DNA of 64,000 nucleotides from Microvelia longipes (Eukaryota; Arthropoda; Insecta; Hemiptera; Veliidae): positions 53,933,906-53,997,905 of the forward strand of contig JACMZG010001863.1 of NCBI GenBank assembly GCA_018340805.1. The letters run 5' to 3'. Below the pieces are notes generated by a model. It searched no databases. It saw only the letters and a program-made list of their open reading frames with translations, and had not been told where the DNA came from. Positions 1 to 12,180 of this stretch are shown piece by piece. The position numbers and the translations under genes were made by a program. Positions within the stretch are counted from its first letter, which is position 1. Each line of letters starts with the position of its first letter.

Positions 1-537
1 AATAAATAAAATAAACATAAAAAACCAAGACAAAATTAAATTAAAGATGAATAAATAAATAAAAATAAAAACAAAAAAAACATTAAAATAAAATGAATAT
101 AAATGTATGAATTAGACTGGCCGGTGAGATAATATATATTTTGATATATATTATTTTACACCTAACTGTAATAATGAATCGTATATTTCATTTTCCTACT
201 AAATAAAAAAGTAGAAAAACTGCAATAAACAACTTCAAATTATTTAAATGAAGGACAGCAATTAGTAAATATCCCCCTTTAAATGTTAAATAAACTTACG
301 TAAATTTGACACAAAAAGTTATGGTTTTGTGACAAAGTTAATTGGCTATAATACACAATTTTTATGTTTTTTTTAAGTCACCTCAGAAACTTATTTGAAA
401 AATCCTATTTAGTATTTAGAAAATAAAAGTCTTACTCTGCTATAATACGATAATCAGCTACAGCATAGTTTGTGTTGTACATATCAAGAACTAATGGCAA
501 TTATTTATTACTTTTCTTAAAGCTTTACTCACGGAAA
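1..537. other. AT-rich sequence, no gene seen
   Basis: Low-complexity A- and T-rich DNA with short ATAAATAAA-like runs at the very start. No reading frame, hairpin or repeat that I recognise. Confidence 0.6.
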
Positions 538-784
<247 letters not shown>

Positions 785-800
<16 letters not shown>

Positions 801-2215
801 TTGACTTAATGGCAGTCCGTAGAGCTGTAGGTAAAATCTGGGGACTTACACCTCAAGTATTGCGATGGCTTTACTTAATGGTGGTCAGACCTATTATTAC
901 CTACTGTGCCCTTGTGTGGTGGCCTAAAGTCAATCAAACCACCGCAATTATCAAACTGAACTCAGTTCAGCGCTTAGCCTGTCTATCTATTACAGGGTCC
1001 ATGAACTCAGCACCAACTACTGCTCTAGAAGTCATGCTGAGCCTTCCGCCCTTGATCTTATTATAAAAGAGTGAGGCTAGGTTGGCGGCTTTCAGACTGC
1101 AGAACAGTGGGAACTGGATGATCCCTACCATTAGAGGTCACTCCAAAATAGTGAATGTAATTCAGAGTCCCATACTATCTATGAACTCTGATTACATGAC
1201 CACTCTCTACTCCTATGAAAAACCCTTCACACTCAGTTGTAATAGTTTCAATGGGGAACCACCTCAATCCTCTGGTGACACTGTATGGTATACAGATGGA
1301 TCTAAGATGGACTGTGGCTCTGGAGTGGCATATATGAGCTCATGCAAATATCAAAAACCTCATTTCCTTTAGGAAAGTATGCCACAGTGTTTCAGGCAGA
1401 AATATTTGCTATTAATGCCTGTCTAATAGAAAATATTAAAAGAATCCTAATCAGACTTCTATAAATATTTTTACTGACAGCCAAGCTGCCATTAAAGCTC
1501 TTAGTTCATACAAAGTCAACTCCAAGCTTGTCTGGGAGTGCTTACAAAACCTTCTGACCTTGTAACTCAACAACGATGTAGCAATCAGATGGGTGCCTGC
1601 CATAAGGAATTGAAGGTAATGAACAAGCAGACATCCTTGCAAAAAAGGGTCTGAGACCACTCCTGTGGGCCCTGAACCCATAGTAGCCATACCGAAAGCT
1701 ATAGCTAAAGGTGTAATTAAAGATTGGCTCTTAACCAATCACCTGCACCACTGGAACAAATCCTCTGGCATGAGGCACATTAAACTTATGTTAAAAGGAC
1801 CCAGTCCAAAAGTAACTGAGGACCTCCTCAGTCTCAGCAGAAGGGACCTTAGAACAGTAACTGGACTACTGACTGGTCACTGTCACCTCCGAAAACATCT
1901 CCATACTATTGGTATCTTTAAAGATGAACCAGTGTGTAGGCTTTGTGAATCGGAAACCGAAACTGCGTCTCACATACTTCTGAGATGTGAAGCCCTAGCC
2001 TTTCAAAGGTTCTCCAACTTTGGTAGCAGCATTCTCACTAAGTTTGACTCTACCAATGAATCACTGGTCAAAAGATCCTAGACTAGTCCGGGAAAAAGGA
2101 TTATTCTGACCTGGACCAATTGAGGGGATTGTTCAATAGACTTCCAGTCGCAGTGCAAATGGGGTCTATCCTCGACTCCAACCCCAATTTTTTAATAATA
2201 ATAATAATATATATA
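785..2215 (+). mobile_element. I-like LINE remnant: RT end, RNase H, C-terminal CCHC
   Basis: 5'-truncated non-LTR retrotransposon. About 785-1066 encodes the thumb region after the reverse transcriptase palm (ends VQRLACLSITGSM). A frameshift near 1055 leads into a region with RNase H motifs in order: YTDGSK (about 1280-1310), FQAEIFAINAC (about 1390), FTDSQAAIKAL (about 1465) and GNEQADILAKKG (about 1615). 1665-2081 carries the C-terminal zinc-knuckle, CRLCESETETASHILLRC. The 3' end is a run of TAA triplets (about 2195-2215), as in I-type elements. RT followed by RNase H fits the I superclade. Several frameshifts show it is dead. The same family recurs at 30533-31052 on the other strand. 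Confidence 0.85.
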
Positions 2216-3600
2216 AATGCCCGTTTTAGGGCCTTTCGGTCTATCAGGGTATCCACCCTTTGGGAACCACCTCAGGTGGCTTACATCTACTACACTCTAA
2301 GAATTAGGCCCGTATTCAAAGACGTTTTCCTAACATTTTCCTAACATTTTCCTAACATTCTCCTAACTTTTCCTAACATTTTCCTAACATTCTCCTAACA
2401 CCTAACTTTTTTCCTAACATTTTTTTTTAAATAATATAAGTACAAATATATATAAAAAATTTTCCTAACATTTTCCTAACATTCTCCTAACATTTTCCTA
2501 ACATTCTCCTAACACTCACCTTAGGTTTAGGTAAGGGAAATGTTTTTAAGCCACGAAATTTAAATGATCGTTCCCGTGTTTTAAAAGTCATTTAGAGGCT
2601 TCGCATGATTTTTTTTAGTAAGAACCTAAGGTAGTCAAGTCAAAAAGTGATACCATTGTAAATAACGTAATATATCGCAAAATATCAATGTTATTAACTT
2701 TTACCTGATTTACGACACACTTTGTCGTATTTTAACTATCTACATAAATTTACATAATACTGTTAATCCACTTACCTTACTATTAGGGAGTTTACCCTGA
2801 AATTCTTTTAACACAATCAGATTTTTTTATTTTCTATGGTCTGTTTGTGGCGGGCTATCGATTCAAAGAGGAAATTAAGTTGGTCCGGTGTGAATAATTC
2901 AGCCATTATTATACCAAAAAAATTTACACAACCAAAATGAATTTGATGACAAAATACGAAAACAAAAATTGTTTAAATGATTTAGCAAAATGAAAACAGT
3001 GTTGCACTGATTAACAGGTCTTCATTTAGACACCTTTGGATTCGTACACTGGTCCACGTTCAAACTTGAAACGCTTGATACTGCTTAATTTATGAAAGCT
3101 GTTACATAATTGACATTTGTATTTGTATTTAACTCTACTGTTTACTGAAAACATATGTAAATAAAGTTCTAATATATTTAACATTCGCCAAAAGCAAGGC
3201 CGCATTGTTGTTTTATGACAAAGTGTGTCGTAAATCCAGGTAATAAGTTAATAACATTGATATTTTGCGATATATACGTTACTTACATTGGTATCACTTT
3301 TTTGACATATCTACCTTAGGTTCTTACTAAATAAATCATGCGAAGCTCTAAAAGACTTTTAAAACACGATAGGAGAACGTTAGGAAAATGTTAGGAAAAA
3401 GTTAGGAAATGTTAGGAAAAATTAGGAGATGTTAGGAAAATGTTAGGAAACGTCTTTGAATACGGGCCTTAATTAAAGTTGACGAAATAATCTTAATACA
3501 AATACTATTCATAAAATCTTAGATCATAGCCCGGGCTGCGAACCCCGGACCACCGGTGCCGAAATTGAACGCCTTTTCGATCACGGCCACGGAGGCAGAC
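2216..3600 (-). mobile_element. tRNA-derived SINE, split by a foldback element
   Basis: Minus-strand SINE in two parts, 2216-2306 and 3472-3600, interrupted by the element at 2307-3468. Its 5' head (at 3600) is tRNA-like: a GCCTCCGTGGCCGTGATCG start and a box-B-like GGGTTCGCAGCCC (about 3529-3543). The body ends with paired motifs such as CCACCTGAGGTGG near the 3' tail. It matches the uninterrupted copy at 58159-58396 along its length, which shows where the insertion lies. It directly abuts the TAA tail of the I-like LINE. Confidence 0.85.
2307..3468. mobile_element. 1,162-bp foldback DNA element, TTA target duplication
   Basis: Long inverted arms start GGCCCGTATTCAAAGACGTT at both ends and continue into tandem TTTTCCTAACA motifs. 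The inner parts of the arms are also inverted copies (for example CGACACACTTTGTCG around 2712 and 3217). The flanks are TTA at 2304-2306 and 3469-3471. The empty site is known from the intact SINE at 58159-58396, so TTA is a true 3-bp duplication. A 3-bp TWA duplication fits PIF/Harbinger-type elements. No transposase is present, so it is non-autonomous. Confidence 0.85.
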
Positions 3601-3602
3601 AT

Positions 3603-3633
<31 letters not shown>

Positions 3634-3647
3634 TATTATATAATATA

Positions 3648-3679
<32 letters not shown>

Positions 3680-3682
3680 TGG
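3601..3682. repeat. TA microsatellite
   Basis: Nearly pure TA dinucleotide with occasional TT slips, immediately beyond the 5' head of the SINE. Confidence 0.9.
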
Positions 3683-4446
3683 GGAGAACATTCTTTGCTT
3701 TTACCCTACTTAGCCATAAATGTGACCTTGTAAAGCCGAGTAGGAGGCTTGATATTTGCTTTTAATGACTTGTTAATACCGTAACCTACCTTATGTATTT
3801 TTGAATTTAAAAAATATACCTTTGGCAATTGAGATATTGGGGATAAGTTTTACCGTAAAGTCCATTTAAATTAAACTTATTTGTACAGCAACACAAAAGG
3901 AGAGGAGGCCCCCCCCCCCACCGCGTAGTGACTACTAATACTTCAAGTATTTATCGCGAGTTATTTCATAAAAGTAAAGGACCAATTGTAACCTTTACCA
4001 TTTATACAATACAAATTGTTTTTGCCATAAATAATAAGCAATTTTCATGTTTTGTTGAAAATGTTTCTGTAGAGGTTTTCCTAATGAAGTTGTTGAATAA
4101 TGAGCTGTGGGTTAAAAAATAGACGTGCAAGTTGAAGCAATAATTCTCGTCACTCGTGAGTTAACTACTTGCGGACCGACAGGTGTAGACTGTAGACCTG
4201 GATCTACAACCATTACCTCTGTAGCCTAACTGTAGGCTGGGTTTTAAATGGAAACCATTAATCTTACAAGCTAAAGGCTTAGTTCTAGTTCGGCATTATC
4301 AATCAACTGAAATTAATTACTTACTTTACTTCTCACAATAATTAAGCACATTATGCTTACTTGAAAAATCAAGCTAACAATTAATTCCTTATAAATGATA
4401 CCATAAAGTTGAAACGATTCCTTATGGAGAAGAGAGTGGATATAGG
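3683..4446. other. No gene recognised
   Basis: Unique-looking AT-rich DNA with a short poly-C run near 3910-3919. A 64-codon ATG frame at 3928-4122 has no motif I know and is most likely chance. Confidence 0.5.
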
Positions 4447-5094
4447 CATAGAGATATATACTAGAGAGGGCATAGCCTATCTCAATACATTAAGAGTCGT
4501 GAAACATCATTTTAGGGCTCTCAGAGGCTCTGTGTAACCTCATTGAAACCTCATGTAAGAGTAGTTTAGGTTTTAATAAATCCTAAATTGTTTTCGGTTA
4601 CCTGCACATTGTTTGTGTTTTGATTTATATTTTCAACGTTCTACTATATAATTCACAATGATTTTATTCTGTTCGTTTGATTATTGATAGTCTCGAAGGC
4701 GGTCAAGTTATTTTTTCGATGTTTTAAAATTCAACCAATGGAGCATAGAGATATATACTAGAGGGGGCATAGCGTATCTCAATACATTAAGAGACCTGAA
4801 ACATCTTTTTATGGCTCTCAGGGGCTCTGTGTAACCTCATTGAAACCTCTTCTAAGAGTGACCTAAGGCTATAATAAATCAATTGTTTTTGACTTTCTGC
4901 ACATTGTTTGTGTTTTGATTTGTATTTTTAACGTTCTACTATATAAGTCACTGTAACTTTGTTCTTTTTATTTGATTATATTCATAGTTGAAGGTGGTAA
5001 GGTTATTTTTTCAATGTTTCAAAATTCGACCAATAAGGCCTCTCTAGTAATATATCTCTATGCAATAAAGTCCCTCTAGTTATATATCTCTATG
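4447..5094. mobile_element. 8-bp-TSD MITE (family 1), copy A, carrying a nested copy
   Basis: Starts CATAGAGATATATACTAGAG and ends with the inverse (TATATATCTCTATG). Flanking octamers GATATAGG (4439-4446) and GAAATAGG (5095-5102) match at 7 of 8 positions. Copy B (4744-5062) sits inside its right terminus. There is no coding capacity. Terminal inverted repeats with 8-bp duplications fit hAT (or P) type transposition. Confidence 0.85.
4744..5062. mobile_element. MITE family 1, copy B nested in copy A
   Basis: A complete 319-bp copy bounded by CATAGAGATATATACTAGAG and its inverse. It splits copy A close to the right end; the rest of copy A resumes at 5063. The flanking octamers CAATGGAG and CAATAAAG are a decayed duplication (6 of 8). 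Confidence 0.85.
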
Positions 5095-5385
5095 GAAATA
5101 GGAGTTGAATATATTTGTTGGAAACGTATACACAGAGTGGACCAAAAGTCTTCTCATCCTCTTAATATTTTTGAACCACCGAAAAGATTAATTTTGAAAC
5201 CTAATAGAGAAGCACCATTATTTAAAGTGAAGTTTATTTTAATTTATTGGCAAAGTTTAATGTAATGAATTTTATTTTATATGTAAAAAAACATATGGGG
5301 CGCGCGCCGAATAGCGCTGCGCAATTGGACGAAGCGCTCCGATTGCGCCCTGTGACTCCTAAATTTTTAATTTTCATGCTGCACC
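5095..5385. other. No gene recognised
   Basis: A short GC-rich patch around 5298-5350 (GGGGCGCGCGCCGAATAGCG) stands out in AT-rich DNA. Nothing else was seen. Confidence 0.5.
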
Positions 5386-5529
5386 ATATATTTTAGCGAA
5401 TTTTCATAATGAAAATGACGCTTATGAGGTTGTTCGGATGACAGAAGTTGAGGGTGGGATGAGCGGAATCGGTTCCTATTGGCTTCCTGATAACAAAAAA
5501 TATGTCCGAAAAAAGTTTATATATATATG

Positions 5530-5561
<32 letters not shown>

Positions 5562-5579
5562 AATTATATATATATATAT

Positions 5580-5613
<34 letters not shown>

Positions 5614-5658
5614 TATACATATATATTTATATATATATGTATATGTATATATATTATA

Positions 5659-5706
<48 letters not shown>
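5386..5706 (+). repeat. TA-microsatellite-linked repeat, second copy
   Basis: 5386-5518 resembles 538-650 (shared TTTAGCGAATT, TTATGAGGTTGTTCGG). It is followed by about 190 bp of TA repeat with GTA interruptions. Frames through it translate only to Tyr/Ile strings. Confidence 0.6.
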
Positions 5707-5708
<2 letters not shown>

Positions 5709-7069
5709 AGAGTTTTCTACCCTTTCGTATGGCGAACGATAACTCTCGAAGGCGTTCTCAAATTGAAACGAAACTTTGAAAATCGCGAGATGTTGAGGAG
5801 GTTACGAGGCCTATTGTTTATAAAAACATTATGACGTCATCAATCAAAGTTATGACGTCATGAAAAAAAAAATTTTTTGAAACTTAAAATGGCTTTAAAC
5901 CAAGGTATTTCGTGTTTAGGTAGACGGCTAGCTGAATCGATTAAGACCAATTTCAGCTCAATCGAACCATCACAAATGGCGCAAACAGTATACATATATA
6001 TATAATGTTGTATATATGTATACGTCCAGGTCAAAGACTTGTACGATATCTGTTAGGTTAGTAGTGTTAGAGGATGGGGATATAGTATAAAAGATGACCT
6101 ACCTCTTGCTCCATCTGGTAAGCCTGCTGTCCCAGAGAGACAGGACAAAATGGCTTTCACTAAACCACGCCGAGCAGAGCAGGCCCGTAAAGCGGAAGAA
6201 CTCGAAGTAGTCTTTATATGGTCGAAGTCATTCTAAACGATTGCGACCGTTTCAGCTCAATCAGACAATCCTAAGATAAATGGTTCACTCTCGAGTGTAG
6301 TAGGAACACTCAATTGACAAGTTTGTGTTTATGATTTAAGTTGGGGGCCTCATCACTAGAGTCTTGAATAGCGCTAGTAGTAAAAATACATTTGCTCTAT
6401 TCTCTACTAGATTGTGCTGTAGTATTTTTTTAAAAACAAACAGTTGCCAATCGTTTAGTAAAATAAAATAAAAGTAAACAAAGATCTATGGTATGCTGTA
6501 GTATTCGCGATATATTTTTGTTTTATAAAACTTGGGGGCCTCATCACGCGAAGCAGTACCATCGTTTTCTTAAAAAAATAACAATAATAGACTTAACATT
6601 TAAATTTGCTATCTGAGTATAACATCTCGGGTTGGCGCTAACGGATAAGTAAAAGAAACAAACAAAAATTGAAACTCTGACATTAGATGTTCAAATCCAA
6701 GGGGGGACGACAGAATGGGTGAAGTAAGAGTGAGAAATTATTTTTTTTTCACTTTTTACCAATTTATACGAAATACTTATAGAGCTTTCTTGGGATGATC
6801 ACTCATTCATCGACTCCTCATCATTCTAGCGCTGAAAAGCGGATGGAAAGACTTGATTACCCTCAACAGCTCGTTGTTTGGTTGAATAAAAATAAATAAC
6901 TAAAATGTCAGAAATAAAAAATATGTGACAGTTTCACGCTGTCACCACTAGACTGTACTACTTGAGCCTCCTGCATCCCCCATCAAATATTTTTTTTAAA
7001 TCTTTGAGTGAGTCATCTATGTTAATATTGTTTATCTATGATCCTAAGTGACGGAAACGGTATTTTTAT
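5707..7069. other. Non-coding, partly repetitive
   Basis: 5722-5900 holds phrases like ATAACTCTCGAAGGCGTTC followed by TGACGTCAT motifs. A looser version of the phrase is at 35955-36070, so this may be an old repeat. GGGGGCCTCATCAC occurs at about 6344 and 6535. No gene was seen. Confidence 0.4.
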
Positions 7070-7179
7070 TTAAAAACAAAAATCATGAATATATTTTTGT
7101 TTATAATGCTTGTTAGTTTTAATATTATAGCATACTATTAATAATAAAGTAATAATAAAATCATAATTAGTAAAATCAA

Positions 7180-7400
7180 ATTTGTGAGAAAGCCTCTCAG
7201 GCCCGCGAAGCGGGCCTGTGTGGATAGGCTGTGAAAATTCGCTAGGTACATGGCAAAATGCCATGTAACAAGAACAATAATGAAACAACACATCATACAA
7301 AACAACAACAATGTGGCCGCGAAGCGGCCCGGTGGGCTGACGCCGCGCAGCGGACGAGGCGCGAGCGCGAGGCGCGTAGCGGCTTCGAGCGAAGGCCGTA
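7180..7400. repeat. GC-rich palindromic patch
   Basis: Consecutive short hairpins: GGCCCGCGAAGCGGGCC (about 7200), GTGGCCGCGAAGCGGCC (about 7312), then CGCGAGCGCGAGGCGCG (about 7358). A diverged relative, GTGGCTGCGAAGCGGC, is at about 11698. The GC content is strikingly above the surroundings. Confidence 0.6.
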
Positions 7401-8079
7401 TTTATTTAATACGAAATTAAGACTAACTTTTCTTTGATTTTTTTTATCTGTCTCGAATAGAAAGTTATTTCTCGATTAATTAATTAATGATAAGTCATTA
7501 AGTCTACCCCCTTTCTTTTGATTAAATCCTTTGTATCTATATTACGAAAATAAAACTGAATCAGGATGGCTTACCGCCTAATCTAATACTGGCCTCACTG
7601 GGTAGGTTTAAACCACAAGTTGACGCGTGATAGATGTACAGTCAGTCCTCTTCTGTCACTGCATAACATGGATACTTGCTACCAGTGTGATTTTACCATT
7701 AGGTACATACTATGCTTAACTACAGAAACCTCTGAAAGTTACAATGAAATTTAAATTTGACTAATATCAACACACCAAAATAAAAAAAAAAACAATAGTT
7801 TAACCAAATTGAAACGACACAAATTGGAAATAATTATCATTCTTGATAAAAATACTAATCTTTACTATCAAATTTTGTTTATTTTCTCCCTTTTGATGGT
7901 AAAATCTTGTACGCACCACAAAAACAAACATAAGTAACAACTTCGTGGGCAATAACTAATTTTCTCGGCTTAGCCGCAAGCCAAGGAAATCAAGTTGCAA
8001 AGCTTCGCTCAAGTTGCAAATCCGAAACCGCATACAGAGTTCCGTTGTTGCTCATGCTTCCGTTGCTCATGCAAAGTTC
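7401..8079. other. No gene recognised
   Basis: AT-rich DNA. The last 100 bp begin to show degenerate versions of the 40-bp unit that follows. Confidence 0.5.
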
Positions 8080-8262
8080 GTTGTCCTCTCTACTTGCGTA
8101 AAATCGCATGCAAAGTTCTGTTGTCCTCTCTACTTGCGTAAAATCGCATGCAAAGTTCTGTTGTTCTCTCTACTTGCGTAAAATCGCATGCAAAGTTCCG
8201 TCGTCCTCTCTACTTGAGTGAAATCGTATGCAGAGTTCCGTTGTCCTCTCTACTTGCCTAAT
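8080..8262. repeat. 40-bp minisatellite, about 4.6 units
   Basis: Each unit starts GTTGTCCTCTCTACTTGCGT and ends near GCAAAGTTCT. Units start at 8080, 8120, 8160, 8200 and 8240, with a few point differences in the last two. Confidence 0.9.
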
Positions 8263-9089
8263 GTTCTATTAGAAAGATTAGTAAACTTTTTCTATTAAAG
8301 TTAGAGCAATGGCAATGAGAAAGTTTAAACTTATAAAGACAAAGACGTTTTAAAATCATTTATCATTATTTTAAATGTAAATAAAATTACACTACTAAGT
8401 AAGACAATAAAGTGGACTTTAAACATGACTTGAACCTTCTTACTTATTTTCATGTTTAAGTAATACAAATGGAAAAACGTGTTAACAATTTTTATTATAA
8501 AACATATTAACTAATTAAGCTTTTGACGATAATTTGTCTAATAATATTTTTTTCTTTTATTTTGTAATGTCCTCCTAATTATTAATTGACATATGTAATA
8601 TTTACTGATAACCTTAAATATGAATTAACTTTGTAAAAGGCAGAAGAAAAAATTCAATTACAGAAAAGGGGCAAGATAAGGAGACTAATAGGTCAGATCT
8701 GTAAATTATATCTGAAAAGGAAAAGTACTTGGGGCTAAATATAAACCCTTTTTTCTTTAAATAGAAAGTTTAAACTGATAAGAAGGCCCCAAAACATTGT
8801 TGGGGGCTTACTTTCAGAATGAGTCAATTTGTACTTTAAGATTGCTTCGTTTTTAAATTTAACTTAAAATTGGGTTAAAAATCAACCTTAATAACTTTGT
8901 TTTTAAAGGTAGACTTAGTTTAAGTTGATTGTTTTCAGGGAATTTACTAAAGTATTTTCTCCAGAGAAATGAAGAAAGTGGAATTAAGATAAATAAATTA
9001 AATAGTTTATACTTCGCTTATATCCAATGAGATGTGTTTAATTTGTCCTGTCCGGAAATTAAATTGTTTATGTTATCCTAGTATTTATT
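8263..9089. other. No gene recognised
   Basis: AT-rich sequence without recognisable repeats or coding potential. Confidence 0.5.
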
Positions 9090-9400
9090 TTTTTTTATTT
9101 CAATCTAATAAATTAAAGTCATTTAAATTTTTAGGCATCCACTTTGATAACAAGGTTTCTTGGGTGTCCCATATAGATTATTTAGCTAAACAATTAGGTA
9201 CCAGCATTGATATGCTTAGGAAGGCATCTAACTGCCTATCAAGTAATTCATTAAGAATAATGTTATATGCTTATTTCTTTTCTCTCCTATCTTATGATAC
9301 TATGATATGGGGCGAAGGTACCTCTATAGATTGAATATTTATTTTACAAAAGAGAGCAATTAGAGTTTTATTTAAGCTCCCTCAACTACAATCTTGTCGA
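9090..9400 (+). pseudogene. LINE reverse transcriptase fragment (post-palm region)
   Basis: The frame encodes LKSFKFLGIHFDNKVSW, the conserved FLG motif that follows the palm of non-LTR reverse transcriptases. About 45 residues of thumb with LLSYDTMIWG follow, then frame breaks. It lies upstream of the RT fragments at 10210-11330, which encode earlier parts of the domain. These pieces are therefore either two elements or a rearranged one. Confidence 0.7.
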
Positions 9401-9589
9401 AAATTCTTTAGGGGTAATAATTTGTTTAAAATGTATTTGTACAATGTATATACACATGTATATGTATGTACATATGTGTGAGATGTACAATGTATATCTC
9501 TGTACTGCTATCAGCTACTCATATTTGTTCACAATATTAAGTCTGGTTTGTCTACTGTGAAAATGTCGTTTTATGATTTTTTTTTAATT

Positions 9590-9855
9590 TTTGCTGTGCC
9601 ATTATAACGTTATAGAAAATTAATTTCCAGATAACACAACTAGAACTAAAGATTATTTTTTGTAAAAAGTTTCTACTCTCTAGCGTAAATACACTTGGAG
9701 CTACGATGATAACTTTGTTTTAAACACTCTGGAGGCCTTAAACAACCTCTGCAACGAATAATTCGAGAAACATCACGATTTTAATTTTTTTTTAAATACA
9801 ATTCTATTTCTGTATACCTACGGTAAAAATGAGCAAAGGTAAAATATCAAAACTC
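9590..9855 (-). repeat. Repeat Z, partial minus-strand copy
   Basis: Contains the Z phrases TAAATACACTTGGAGCTACG and a GAGCAAAGGTAAAA end, in the same order as minus copies at 32880 and 37798. Badly decayed. Confidence 0.5.
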
Positions 9856-10209
9856 TTGGAATCACAATGGTCTGTCTGACCATTTGGCCTGTAGAGTCAC
9901 AGTCTCCTAAGGAAATACAGATTTCTTCCCAAGAAACGCGGTTTCTGGGGAAACCAGTCAAAAAATTGTCCTTAAAACTCTTCCTGTGAATACAGGTGGT
10001 AAAAGTTGTTTCCTAGAATATCCTGTTGCAATTTATGACGTTGCAAATTTTTATAACAAACCAGAAAAACTTTGGTAGCAACTTACCACAATAATTACAT
10101 AAGCATTAATGAATTAATAGATTTTAATAAGCATTCCTCTTTTATCCATCATGATAACAGTGATGGAGAATTTTTGGTTTGCCTTAGTACAATAAAAATT
10201 AAAATAGAA

Positions 10210-11330
10210 ATCCCGATAATGTTTTTTCTCCTGCTTTGAAAAAATGTGTTTACAACAGTGAAAATGCTTTTATTTATGCGCTTAAGTCTTGCTCTAGAGA
10301 TGGTTATTTACCTCTGTCGCTTAAAAGTTCAATTGTCATTCCTATATTCAAAGCTGGAGACAAATGTAATGGTGAGAACTTTCGTCTAGTTTCATTGTTA
10401 GTCCTTTTTCAAAATTCATTGATACTATAGTTTATAACCGAATGTTAAAAATCATCAAAAAAATACTTACTACTTGCTCCTGAACAATATGGGTTTAGAG
10501 CTAAACGCTCTCTCAATACAGCTGCCAAAAATGTAACTCACCATAAGTTTATTTAGATGATAAACTCTATGCTGTAGGTTTATTCTTTGATTTACCTGTT
10601 ACCTACTTACCTGTAGTACTATATACAAAAAAACTAAAACTATTAGAGGGAGTACAGAACCCCAATAACACAGTGATAAGAGGTCTGGAAGTGAGACAGT
10701 TTCCATGGGTGCCCTAACTGTACTTACTCCTACTTATAGTCTTCCTAGAGAAAGACTAGATACTCCCCTACCCCCTACAACTCCTATTGTAGCATGCACT
10801 CTACTAACGGCGGACATTTTTCAGTCCGTGGTTTCTCAAACCACTTTATTCAAATCTAACAATTAAAGAATACATGCAATAGATAATAATTAAAACTTAT
10901 TTTAAATTCATTTTACTTGATTTAAAACAAAATAGTCGAAAAATAATGTAATATTTACGTGAAATTGTAATTATTAGGAAAAATAAAAAAAAAATGACGT
11001 CACCAATGTACCGTTACGGCGCCTAGCTACCCAAGGAATGATAAGAGCTGTTGTATCCTCCCTCTAATAGTTTTAGTCTCTTTGACTATATATGTATAAC
11101 ATAGGTTCTACTTAGAAAATTATATTTGTTAGGTATTAGAGGTCTTCTTCATGACATTTAATGACGTTTTTGGTTAAAAGATTTTTTTTCGTAAATATAA
11201 ATGATTCTAAATCTCATTCTGTTTTTTTACAAATACAGGAGTTCCCCAAGGCAGTATACTGGGTCCGTTATTTTTTCTTCTTTTCATAAATGGTTTGCCG
11301 AAATGGCTAAAGTCGGTGTGTCTAAAGTGT
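10210..11330 (+). pseudogene. Broken LINE reverse transcriptase, split by a MITE
   Basis: 10236-10400 encodes the RT entry region (SSIVIPIFKAGDK, then FRLVSLL where NYRPISLL is usual). 10480-10590 encodes EQYGFRAKRSLNTAA and VGLFFDLP (palm motif A region). After the MITE at 10626-11084, 11239-11300 encodes GVPQGSILGPLFF (motif B). The order is correct for one RT domain interrupted by the MITE. Stops and frameshifts occur throughout. The clade is not resolved. Confidence 0.75.
10626..11084. mobile_element. 8-bp-TSD MITE (family 4), 459 bp
   Basis: Inverted termini share ACTAAAACTATTAGAGGGAG just inside a CAAA end. It is flanked by perfect direct octamers ACTATATA at 10618-10625 and 11085-11092. 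No ORF. It disrupts the RT pseudogene, so it is younger than that element. A partial relative in opposite orientation lies at about 34500-34650. Confidence 0.88.
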
Positions 11331-11389
11331 TAGATTTCGATATTTCCTTAACATGTTCTTTCATTTGGTGGACCAAGTCCTTCCAGCAG

Positions 11390-11530
11390 GACTATTCCTC
11401 AGACGCTGCTAGAACACGTTCCAGCATCGTCTAGGGAATAGTCTAGTAGAGTCTATGGAATGACCTAAAAGAGTCAAGAGAATGGCCTAGTAGGAGTCAA
11501 GGAATTAGTCTAGTAGAGTCAAGGGTATTA
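11390..11530. repeat. Degenerate short tandem repeat
   Basis: Variants of AGTCTAGTAGAGTCAAGGAA recur about six times with a period near 22 bp. Strongly diverged. Confidence 0.6.
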
Positions 11531-12180
11531 TAGCAGGGCAAATTACCTTAGTAAGCTTTGATTTTATCGTTTGACATCTATAACTTATGATTACAGAAGT
11601 AATAATAACAAAATTCGACGAATACATTTAGAAATAGCAGTTATTATTATACTATAAAACTATATGTACGATAAACTGATACAGGACAACAACTATGTGG
11701 CTGCGAAGCGGCTATCAGCTTTGACGCAGCGTAGCTGCCAAGAGGTCCAGTGCCTTTTTGTTTTCCACTGTTTCGGTGCACACTGCCTTATTATTAACAT
11801 TATAAAAACCAATATCTTCTAACAAATCATTGTGTCCTAAAATAATTTTTAAGGTACTTTTAGGAAGGAAAGAGACTGTAGAGAAGAGAACTACTTAGCT
11901 GACTTTATTTACTGGACGAGGGAATTGTCTTACTAAAGATTTATCTACAGTAGTTAGTTGAGAACAGTTTACTGTAATAACTACTTTGTGTCCCTTTTCC
12001 TGTGATGTCTTTCCCTCTATCATCCTGTTTCCTTGCCTGTTTTTCTTCGCAGTATCATTGTATTCTTTAGATGTATTTTAGCTTTGTTTAAGCAGTATTT
12101 TAAGTGTGCGTCAGTGTGTTTTTAAGCTCTGTCATTGCTTGAGATCAATTTTAAAGCTGTATCCCGAGTTTTAAAGGGTT
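11531..12180. other. No gene recognised
   Basis: AT-rich DNA. A GC-rich palindrome near 11698-11735 (GCTGCGAAGCGGC) resembles the patch at 7312. Nothing coding. Confidence 0.5.

Noticed and set aside
3529..3600. A tRNA gene on the minus strand
   Set aside because: Box-B-like and A-box-like sequences are present but the segment is the head of a repeated SINE and does not show a complete cloverleaf.
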